The notes under the pieces are model-generated. The model worked only from the letters and a program-made list of their open reading frames with translations. It did not search any database and was not told the origin of the DNA. Position numbers and translations under genes: made by a program. This document shows, piece by piece, positions 54,802-64,000 of a DNA stretch of 64,000 bases. This stretch comes from Darksidea phi (Eukaryota > Ascomycota > Dothideomycetes > Pleosporales > Lentitheciaceae): contig JASJFT010000085.1 of assembly GCA_030770425.1 (NCBI GenBank), positions 62,001 through 126,000 on the forward strand, written 5' to 3'. Within the stretch, counting starts at the first letter, position 1. Each line of letters opens with the position of its first letter.

Positions 54802-57542
54802 CGTGATCAGGCGGGTTGCGAGGAAGCGGCTCAAAGAGCAGGGTAGAGGGTAACCTTGAGGCCTTGATAGGAACTGAATTAGGACTTGTCGAACCCGGGT
54901 TGACCAGGCCTCCAGGATCCCAGGCACTATTTATCCTTTTCCATCGACCCGATAAGTCCCGCTTCGCAAGACAGCTTCGTGGGCCCCCAGGTCCTTGGGT
55001 TCGGTTCATTACCCGCAATCCACGAGGGCAAATATTGAATACTATCGGGTACAACCCTACGAATGCAAGTCAGTGAGGAGTTATGCCCCTAATAGAGCGA
55101 TGAGACTGCATCATCTCCTACGCGGATGACCTGGCTGGCACCAACACTCAGGTAGTGGGTCCGTATATATTGTAAGTGCCCGTATTCTAAACCACCTTCA
55201 CGCTCGAAGACCTATTCATGGCTCCTACGAGACCACCATTGCTGCACGTAAGATCTACGGCAATCGGTCGCGGTAGCTGCTTATCTAGTACTGATATATA
55301 CATATTCGGCATCATGTACCCGTTACTGGAGTCCGGTTGTTGAGTAGGCATGCAAATTAATACGCATTTGGCCTCGCATAGTCGTGACTGGGCCTTGGTG
55401 TTATTGGGACCCGCGCGAAGTAATATACTCCGCTCGCTCAAAGATACATGCCTCGAACGAATCTTGCTCACTGCAGCCTCGCTTCGTCCGTTTCATAGAC
55501 TACGCTTATGCCCTCTGTAGGACCCTACTTATCCGGCTTGAGTGCTATATGATACGAGTCATAGCTTATAACCGCATATTACCTGTGCTGTTTGATTGTG
55601 CTGTATGCGCACAGCATTTCTCGCTTACGTTACTATTATATTCCAGTCTATAATACGCCTTTTATAGAGGCAGTGGCATGATACAAAAACCGGGAACGAC
55701 ATCACACCTTCGCTATATTACACGCCGCTCGGGGCCAGCTCGGGCGAATACTCGCCGCTGAATGCCCAGCAGCATTTGCGCTCACTCCTTCATATTTCGC
55801 AGTAACCTATGATATGGGCGAAAGTGGTATGCCGTGTTCCTAGAGCTGGTATGCATCCTCAGCTAAGGTCCTGCATGAAGAGGAATCACCTTGTTCAATG
55901 TATCTTTGCGAATCTCAAGAAATGATTCTACTGGATAAGCAATAGCTTTTAGCAATAATCGGAACTTCAGCTCGCTTTCCACATCAGACCTACTTTGGAG
56001 TATTCGTCTGCTGCTATATGGAAATAGGTTTTTGGGCGTAACATGGAGTGGTATCGATACAACACAGTAATGTTCATTTCTATAAACATTTGTCTTGCGC
56101 GGACAACGATCTTTAGACTCGACTCATCGAAGTCCTTCTATTGATACGAGGTTGCTATACGCCTTGCGCCTATCCAGGGAAACCCCTCTCAAACACTTAT
56201 ACTTTTGTTCCCATTACTCATTTCCACGTCCCTCCAGTTCATCTCATCGCCAGGCCACTAATCAGCCCTGCGCAAATAGAACAGTCAAATACAGGAGTCT
56301 TCCTTTCCTCTCCTACAATCCAGCGCACTCTACCGATGTTGCTTCCCCCCCCTCCCCCAAGTTTAGAACGCTAATCCGAAATATCTATGCTAAACCCCCA
56401 GCGGGAGACTAGAAATTTCAAACCCGCTAATTTCTTTTCCTCTGAACTTGTGTAAGAATTTGCATGTTGCGATGGTATTCATGGATATGGATTTACAAGA
56501 TGAGAAGTCTAAGATTGTAGATATTATATCGAACCTATATCGCGCTTGGCTAGACAGCGGAGAATGAAGTAATATTATAGAGGAGTAAGAGTTTGTCAGA
56601 ATACTATGTGGCACGGGACTGGAGTGCGTCGCGAGAGCTGAGGACAAGTCTAGATTGATTTCTGCCGGCCATTTCGTGCGCGATGAAGTTTGCTAACGGG
56701 GCTCGTTTTCGAAGTACCTAGTAATAGTAAATATCTGTGGTAGCATAGTGACTGCGGTAGCTCATTTGTTATTTATTTATTTATTTAGTCTTTTCTAATC
56801 ACAAATACCACGTACTCGATCGCCATTCTCCCATTGAAAATATTCCCGATCGAGCTATGGTTCGCTCGGAAGGATCTCATCTCGATACCTGGTTCTTATC
56901 CAGCTTCGGTCTTCAGCTGCGCTACAGTAGTTCACTTAGTCTCTATAATTGATGGCGGAGGCGTCCCCAGAACTCCAAAAATCAAAGCACGACATATAGA
57001 AGGGGGAAGATCGTATCAGAAGAGGCGTGGAAAAGCGAGACAATCGCGAAACGTGAACATGTAAGGAGGTGGGTAGTACCTAGGCTAGCTCGCGATGATT
57101 ATGATCGACAGCGGCTGAAGTGTGCAGGGCGTGGGGGGCTAATATAAGGCTGGGACCTGGAATACGAAGGCTTGCTCAAGCCGCTCCTTATAACCATGCA
57201 ATTCCCGCACCCGTTTGTCGAGATTTCAACCCTCTAGCGAGGATTACTGCAGAAACTTTTCTCGGCCTAGTCACCCTTGTAGACTCTTCGCAACTGTGGT
57301 TTATTTGTATATTGTCTATGTCGTACCACACACTTTCCATTGTTTCGTCATATGGAACCATGTGCAGACAACCAACGCCGTCGCTCATGATGCAATCGAA
57401 ATGTAGTATGCACAGTACAGAGAAAGAAAACTGGGGTATATGTACCAAACCAAGGGGATCATCCCTCATACATCCTCCTCGTTATCATGTCTTCCACCCC
57501 CGCAAAGTCGGTTGCTGTTCTGCCGCACATCTCCGTAAAAGC
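54802..57542. other. long spacer with TpA-rich part
   Basis: 2.7 kb without a supported gene. From about 55480 to 57060 the DNA is rich in TA steps and stops, with four ATTT units at 56771-56786. No transposon domain was recognised. Confidence 0.45.
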
Positions 57543-58935
57543 TTACATCCAGATGAAAAAGCCCGCAAGCACCCCGATCAACCCTAATCCCATACTCATC
57601 AACTCCCTTGCTGGACTCCCCGGCGCAGCCCCCTTGTTCGACGGACTTGGTGTTGCCTGTCCCTCGCCCGTACCCGTCGGGCCTGCACTACCTGTCCGAC
57701 TGGCCTCCTGCGCGTTATACACTTGTCCCAGTGTCGGCAGCACGCTCTGAGCATCAACCTCCCACACTTGCGAGGTAAAAGCCGGGCACGGTGGCGGTGT
57801 GAGCGTGGGGTTGTACGCTGATTCCTGAACGCCAGAGGGAAAGAGCGTCTTCCACCTGTTGCTGAGGTTGGGGAAGTCGGGGGAAACGGGAGTCGGTGTG
57901 CCGGAGCGCGTGTAGCCATCCGGCGGTGCGCCGGGGCCTGGTTCGACTTTCGGACCGTAGCTGACGAGGCCGTATTGATTGGCTTCCATGATCCATTCAT
58001 ATATGATTGCACCGCTCCAATTATCCGTCATATCCTTTCCGAAGATTGATTCCTGGTCTTCGAAATTGCGCGGCTTGGGCTCAATGCAGCCCGTCTCCGA
58101 GAGGAAGATGGGAATGTTATAATTGACGTCGGTGACGTTCTTGATGAGGTCGACATAGCCGGATTGCTGGAAGGACGAGTCGCCGCACCACGAGTACGCG
58201 TTGAGGGAGTAGAAGTCGAGGGCTTCGGAGGCGTTGCTGCCACACGCCATGTAGTTCTGTAGCATAGGACGGAGCGTGGCAATGTCGGCGGCGGAGTAGC
58301 CGATCGGGATGTTGCGGTAGTTCTTTGCGTTGCGGTAAGCTTTGAGGTCGCGGGCGGCGGCTTTGACGTAGGGCGCGGCGACAGAGCCGTTGCCTAGTGC
58401 TGTTAATTGCTATTACGAAAGCGAGAAGGGAAGACATGCCAGTAGTCAAGACCTCGTTGCCGACGAAGAAGCCCGCCAGGTTGTCGTACTTCTGGAACGT
58501 ATCCATGACAACGGAGAAGCGCTCGAGCTGCGTCTGATTCCAGTGCGGTGCAATCTGCTCAATCTGGGTGTCAAACGTGTCCAAATCGAGCCAAATGTAA
58601 ATCCCGGCATCCTCAAACGTCTTCATACAGTCGTCGTGATCGGCAGAAGGATCGACATGATACACGCGAATTGAATTGGTGCCGATTTCCTTCATGAGCG
58701 CCGAATCGAGCCCGCACTGTGTGTTGTCGATGAGCGGGTCATCGGGGACAAGTTGGTATGCAATGCCTATATAAAGTCAACGAAGGATTCTGCAGGACGC
58801 TTAATTGAACTCACCCTTGACGAAGAACTGGTCGCCCTCGCTCGTGAAGAACTTGGACCCCTTGGTCGAAATGGTAGGAATTGCATTGACAGAAGCAAGG
58901 CCCGCAAAGGCCGTGGTCAAGAAAGCGGTGCGCAT
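57543..58935 (-). CDS. GPI-anchored 1,3-beta-glucanosyltransferase, GH72 (Gel/Gas type)
   Basis: Cell-wall enzyme that cuts a beta-1,3-glucan chain and joins the new end to another chain. Exons 58935-58815, 58766-58440, 58393-57543, 432 residues. Signal peptide (MRTAFLTTAFAGLASVNA), then the family start GSKFF(T)SEGDQFFVKGIAYQ. Catalytic glutamates are in VGNEVLT (about 145) and FLSETGC (about 249; many homologues have SEYGC). After the barrel come a Ser/Thr/Pro linker and a C-terminal hydrophobic tail (LGLIGVLAGFFIWM), the GPI-attachment layout; the CBM43 module is absent. Intron 2 (58439-58394) begins GC rather than GT: only a GCATGT donor keeps the family sequence TTGNGSVAAPYV. The AA14-type gene lies upstream on the same strand. 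Confidence 0.93.
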
Positions 58936-59829
58936 GGCTGCTTTCTACGCGGATCCAGAGAGATAGAGAGTGTGTGCAGAGATGGCAATGAGATACGGGT
59001 GTATTGGAGAAAGGACAAGCAAATAAGCGAGTGATGTTATGCCAAACAGCTGCTCGGAACGAGCGACCGTGTCGTGGGAAAGAGGAGTCCCGGTAGCCGT
59101 GTACGTCCGACGATGTCGGTAGTCGCGCAAACGATAGTGCCTTTCACAATGTCAGTCGGCAACAGCGAGTGGAACGTCAACACAACAGCGGTCCTCAGCG
59201 CTTCCACGAGAATCATACGATAAGAGAAGCCAGAAGGAAGAAACTGGGAACTGGAAAGCGTCTCGGCTATCCCAGCCGACCACTGCGGCGGCAAAGGTCG
59301 AGATTGCCATGCCGATGTTGGAAAGCAGATCTGCAATAGCGAACGCGTCGGTGCGGCCATGGGCCAACGTCACCGTGCCTAGACGAGGAAAGCTGATTGG
59401 TTAAGCGTGTGCAAGCCTTGCGTTTCAGGAGCTTGATGTGGCTAGGCAAGATGATTTTCCTTGCTTGAAACATTCATGCCGGTTTTGGAGTGGTGTGTTA
59501 ACAGGGAAGTTGTGAAGTTCTGGATAACTGGTCATCTGCTAGCTTCGTCCGCGACGCGACTTCGGAGAGTCAAGCTGAGTCCAGGAATCATGTATGAAGT
59601 GGATGCATATCCACTTGTGAGGTCATTCGCACACCGTGCAACGTACTTGGGTTGCACTCAACAGCCTTCTGAGTGCACAGCAGCGAGTCGCATGATGCGT
59701 ACGAGTGTAAATTGCAAGTGCAGCATAAGTACGCCCAACGACAAAGGTAGCCAAAACAAATATATGCAGAAGGAAAAGGAGACGAACTACAAAAAAATAT
59801 TGATACCTCGCACGGTCCCGTCTCCCAAA
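58936..59829. promoter_or_regulatory. upstream region of the GH72 gene
   Basis: About 890 bp between the GH72 start and the 3' end of the AA14-type gene. Short frames inside (for example 59037-59373) have no support. Confidence 0.4.
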
Positions 59830-60768
59830 CTACTCAAAGATATCTCTCTGCGGCCCATCCGCGAATCCGCACTTCGAATTATACCCCGGAGTCGTCCCCC
59901 ACGCCGGAGGCGTCACAATGTTGTTTCCACCTGTGGTAGCATTTTGATTCCAGGCAATCATCTGTTTGGCTCCCTTGACGCACTTGGAGGCGTCGTCGGC
60001 GCAGTAGACGGGTGGTTTAGCTTTGGCGAGGCGTGCTGCTGACGTCGCACCTGTGACGGTACATTTGAAGCCCTGCATATACCTGCATTTGTTAGTCTTG
60101 AGGATGAGAGAGGAGGTTCTTAGAGGAACTTACATATTTGCCTGTCCACACCCACTCGGCACCCACAACCATGCACACGTACATCCTCCAGCTGGACACT
60201 TGGGCAGATTCGGTACCGCGTACGTAGCCAGCCTCTTCCATGGTGTATGCTTCAACACGCTAAACACGACTAAATTCTCCATTGTAACCTTTTTTAGATC
60301 GCTCTCATAGCTAATCGCCCACGCAGTCCCCGCCGCAAAACTCTCATTATACGTATGCAGTGGGCCATCCCCGCCCTTCGTTTTCAAACAAGGACTACTC
60401 ATAGTTCCCTCCCAAGAATTCCAGTCGTCGGGATGGTTCTCGCCATCAGGCCACGCCGTCGTCAGTTTCCCGCCATAGGAGAGCGTGGTAAAGGCGCGGT
60501 TGTGCGCTAGCTCGACGGTGAACTGGCCGTTGGCGGGAAGCTCGAGAAATTCTCCAGCCGGGGGTGGAGCCTGGTCGCATCCGCGTTTGTGCTGGAACCA
60601 CCACTCCTCTTTTGCCTCGTTGAAGGCAGGGCTTACCGGTAAGTTGGTGTTTTCCTGATCAACGGCGGGGTCGTTGCCGCCGCGGCAGTACATGCCTTTT
60701 GCCCAGGCGGCCGTGTGGGCGGAAGCGAGGGCAATGAGGGTGGTAGTGAGGAGGGCGGAACGGAGCAT
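59830..60768 (-). CDS. AA14-type lytic polysaccharide monooxygenase
   Basis: Secreted copper enzyme; characterised AA14 members oxidatively cleave xylan coating cellulose. Exons 60768-60134 and 60082-59830 (50-bp intron, GTAAGT to TGCAG), 295 residues. The ATG at 60768 gives a 17-residue signal peptide ending ALASA, so the mature protein starts with His ([16 protein letters not shown]), one half of the copper histidine brace; the second His is probably in [18 protein letters not shown] (about residue 89). Other family blocks: [40 protein letters not shown] and [15 protein letters not shown]. The second exon carries a Cys-containing C-terminal extension without a recognised binding module. Assignment to AA14 rests on remembered family patterns; a neighbouring LPMO family cannot be excluded. 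Confidence 0.82.
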
Positions 60769-61840
60769 GGTAGGCGAACTAGGACGATGGGGTTGAGAGG
60801 GGCTGTATGATGAAGTTGTAGAGGAATATGGAACCAAGTGAGGAAGAACGGAACAAGAGGGGAGTGTATGTAAATGAAGATGACATATTTACCATCGCAC
60901 ACTAGCATGCTATATACTTCTCCGATGGCACAAAAGCCGTCCCACAGCCACCAATTCCAGGTAGTTTCAGAAGTCATAACCGCCTCCTCCAAATCTCCCG
61001 CCACTTCCCGTAAAAGCCTCTATATTTCATAGGGACACTCTGCAAGGGGAAAGTAGGCGGAGAAAAGGTGATTAAGCAAGCGGGAATGGGAAGCTTGTCG
61101 CTCGTAATGTGAGACGAAGCGACGAGCGCGATCGGCAAAGACTTAATGAAGTACCGCAACTAACCCGGATTGGGTGTTTGATAATGACTTAAAAGGTAAT
61201 GAGGTGTTGGCGGTAGTTAGCTTGCAGTCAATGGAGGGAGAACAGGAGGTGCTGACGGGGGCGGAGTCCAGACATTTATAGGAGTGGTGGTTGGGGGTCT
61301 GAGAGGGCCTATTTAGTGCCGCCATGTGCTGAGGACGCAGTTGGATATAACGAGCTAAGTTGTAAAGCAACGATGATGAAGATTAGCTGGACAGGTGACT
61401 GTTGAGAACGTTGGTGGGCTTTATGTCGCTAGCATAAACGTAATCCGAGGTGACTAATCCACAATCTTCGCTCGCACCGAGGAGTGCAGCAATGAACAGG
61501 TTCCTAGGCCACGATACCCATTCCACAGTGAACTGCACGGCAGCCTCAAAACGTTGTCAAAGACGTAACAAGTCAACTGTTGAGAGTTCCTTGAGAAGTA
61601 TCGCTGAAGACTAATTTAGCGCCATGGATCCACCCGGCCGTCATTCCGTGCATGTTCAAACGGCCCGCGGATGACAGACCGTCTAGCCCTCAGCCCGATC
61701 GCTAAAGTGACAACCACACCTGCACCGCTCAACAGAACCTCAGCAACGGCTGAAAGACCCTAGAGACGTCTCTCCCTCCTATCCCTCGCCTATAATTATA
61801 CGGACAGTTGAACGATCCTGTGGGGAGTAGCGGGGAAACA
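60769..61840. promoter_or_regulatory. divergent region between the AA14-type and EAF genes
   Basis: About 1.07 kb between divergent start codons; no gene supported inside. Confidence 0.4.
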
Positions 61841-63379
61841 ATGGCATCTCCGATGGTCGAAGGGCGGCTTGATCCGCACAAGAAGGCGCACTTTACGCTT
61901 CATATTAGCGACCAGATAGCGGACGGCGAGGTGGGCGATTATACAAGTGTAAAGTGTATGCTTGCCTATTCCTTTCGTCCCATCTCTCCCCCTTGCGGTA
62001 GCTAACCCATCACCCCAGATAACCACAAGCCCGTGCAGCCAACCTCGTCTCGCACCACGACGCTTACATCCACCTCGGCAAACACCTACACACTCACGCT
62101 CGAGGACAAGAAGGAAGGAGACAAAAAAGACGTTTTCGTCTTCACGGGCCAGAAGACAACCCCCAAGAAATCATACATCCTCCTCTTCGATACGAACGCT
62201 CAGAAAGCGACTCTCGAGCCGCTGGCTAGCACATACACGTTCAACGTCGCCAAGAAGAATGGCACAGACATATCCTCTACGTATTCGAAGATATACCCTC
62301 GCAAGCAGAAAGACGATGCGCACGATACAGCAGCAGGAGCCGACGACCTCTTCGACGAAAACGCACACGACGACATAGACGCAGACCCCGACGCGAGCAA
62401 TCCCTACGACTTTCGCCATTTCTTGAGCAAGGAGAAGGCAAAGCGTGGCGATGAGTCGGAATACAACAACGCTGCTTCGCCAGATTATCGCACGGGGACC
62501 GGTAGCGCACTCAACACGCCGCAGTTTGCAGCAAGGAAACCTGCAACAGCGGTGACATCGAAGCCGAAAGCTCCCGCACAAGCCGCGCCGAAGCCCAAGA
62601 AGCGCAAGTCGCCCGAACCAGAGCGGAAAAGAGCAGCGCCGAAGAAACAAGCGCCTCCAGCAGTCCGTCTCGAGCGCCGCGCAACACAGCAAAAACCCGA
62701 GCCCGCAAAGCCCGCACGAAAGGCCGCCGGGGCAGCGCCAGCCTCCAAGATAAAATCTGCGGAAATAATACACTCCGAGGACGAATCAGACTCCGATGCT
62801 GAAGGAGAAGCCGATGATATCACCTTCCCATCCCACGCGCACCGTTCGCCGTCACCCATCCAGCACCGCCACGCCTCCCCCGGATCCGACGAAGACGAAG
62901 AAATGGACGACGTAGGCGGCGCTTCAAACCTAGAGATTGAAATCGAAATCCCCGATGCGCAACCCAGCAAACCCTCCCGCCCCTCCGCCCTCTCATCCCT
63001 TGGCCTCGGCCAAAGTCTCGGCCTAGGCTACGGAAAGTCACCGTCCGCTGGCCCCATCTCTCTCGCCAGCGCCGCGAATAGTGTCGAAGGGTCACCGAAT
63101 CCCCACGGGCTCGGAAAGCGCAATAACCAAGACGATGATGGTGTTATTGATTTTGGAGATTTAGGCGGCGGCGGTGGGAGTGATGAGGACGCGGATGCGG
63201 ATGGAGATGATGATGTGGACGTTGAGCCTATGGATATTGGGCCGCCGGCGCAGAGCAAGCCCAGTGGTGTAACAGGAGACGAAGGCGAAGCGGAAGGGGA
63301 AGAAGAGGATCCGTTGGTCCAGGCTATGATGATGGGGCTGGCCGGGGGTGAGAGCAGTGAGGAAAGTGAGGAGGAGTAA
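61841..63379 (+). CDS. EAF-domain RNA polymerase II transcription elongation factor
   Basis: Fungal member of the ELL-associated factor family, which supports elongation by RNA polymerase II. Exons 61841-61955 and 62019-63379; the 63-bp intron (GTATGC to CCCAG) joins DYTSVK to YNHKPVQP, giving 491 residues. The N-terminal EAF domain (about 1-120) shows VEGRLDPHKKAHFTLHISD, then YTLTLEDKK, FVFTGQKTTPKKSYILLFD and ATLEPLASTYTFNV. The remainder is disordered: a Lys/Pro/Ala-rich basic middle (QAAPKPKKRKSPEPERKR, a likely nuclear localisation signal) and a strongly acidic Asp/Glu/Ser tail ending ESEEE, as in EAF transactivation regions. The ATG at 61841 directly precedes the conserved domain. Confidence 0.92.
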
Positions 63380-64000
63380 ATGGCATCGCGCCCGCAGTCT
63401 TATGACGCGCTGCGTTAGTGTTGTATTGTGCTGTAATGGAATACCCCAGTATGTAGAGTTTTGTTTTGTTATACAGATATACCATCTGTGTCCTTCCTCA
63501 TCCTACTACTCTTTCCATCCCATCTCGCTATCTCCTCTCTACTCTCTCAAGAGAACACCCACACCATCACGCTACCCCCTTCGCAGCGACGAGATAGTAT
63601 TCATCCTCTCCGCCATCCTCTAACATACGTCACTGTTGTATCCTGGAGAGGGAGATAAAGATACTGACTTATATTCCCCTCTTCAAACTCCGATGCGCAG
63701 GGTGTAACAACTTCACGTGGGAATTGCGAGAATGACGTGGGATGCGTGAGAGCGGTATGTTAGAGGCGGGTTAAAGCAGGAGTAAGAAGGGAGCTAACAA
63801 ATTGTAAATGCAATGGACATCGATTGAACACATTGGACAACCAATGCAATCAGCAGAGGCTTCGCACTTTTTATGATGGGACAACACACAGCAAATCACA
63901 CCACATTATCCAAGGCAAAGCACAAGAGTCAACAAGAGATCGGCATAAATTTCCAGGAACGGGCGCCCAGCTCAAGGACTACCCGATCACCAGCACAGGG
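63380..64000. other. 3' flank after the EAF gene
   Basis: No gene supported to the end of the window; a C/T-rich stretch at about 63490-63560 follows the EAF stop. Confidence 0.4.

Noticed and set aside
62171..62970. Antisense frames over the EAF gene
   Set aside because: Produced by the biased Lys/Pro/Ala and Asp/Glu codons of the sense strand.

Overview
The window is nuclear DNA of a filamentous ascomycete, most likely a dothideomycete of the Pleosporales type. That placement is inferred from gene content and protein style, not from a database search. Supporting signs are short introns (mostly 46-73 bp, GT-AG with CTAAC-like branch sites), single-gene transcription units on both strands with 0.3-3 kb spacers, and a full fungal repertoire: SNF1, TOM70, OPY2, an Atf1-type bZIP factor, GH72, an LPMO and a NACHT protein. 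I see no bacterial-style operons, CRISPR arrays or ribosome binding sites, and I could not support any tRNA or rRNA gene.

Layout. 0-8.5 kb is dense housekeeping: the 3' end of SNF1 (+), TOM70 (-), an aminodeoxychorismate-lyase-like enzyme (+) and an RGG/zinc-knuckle protein (-). 8.5-14.4 kb is sparse and holds one secreted DUF3455 protein (-). 14.5-17.4 kb has a cytochrome P450 (+) followed by a decayed gene with a ubiquitin-like domain. 19-22.6 kb holds 5-hydroxyisourate hydrolase (-) and OPY2 (-). 24.4-25.7 kb is rich in TpA and without genes; an F-box protein (+) follows. 27.8-36.2 kb has a small secreted BYS1-domain protein, a predicted pseudokinase and an eight-exon GH2 glycosidase, all on +. 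36.5-41.2 kb has a disordered Pro/Ser-rich protein (-), a GNAT acetyltransferase (+) and a second broken gene (-). 41.9-47.1 kb is a head-to-head pair: a NACHT STAND receptor (-) and a secreted sialidase (+). 48.5 kb has a possible small frameshifted membrane-protein gene. 50.2-52.3 kb is a six-exon Atf1/AtfA bZIP factor (-). 54.4-54.8 kb encodes a secreted protein made of three six-cysteine modules. 57.5-60.8 kb has a GPI-anchored GH72 glucanosyltransferase and an AA14-type LPMO, both on -. The window closes with an EAF transcription-elongation factor (+).

Functional themes. Three genes belong to stress and nutrient signalling: SNF1, OPY2 (HOG membrane anchor) and the Atf1-type factor downstream of the HOG MAPK. 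Several others act outside the cell or at the wall: DUF3455, BYS1, GH2, sialidase, the cysteine-rich protein, GH72 and AA14. Two genes appear dead, and in the first one the early stop codons fit single C-to-T or G-to-A changes, as RIP or ordinary decay would leave. Most exon structures below were assembled by hand from frame continuity, splice consensus and expected family sequence; none was tested against transcripts.
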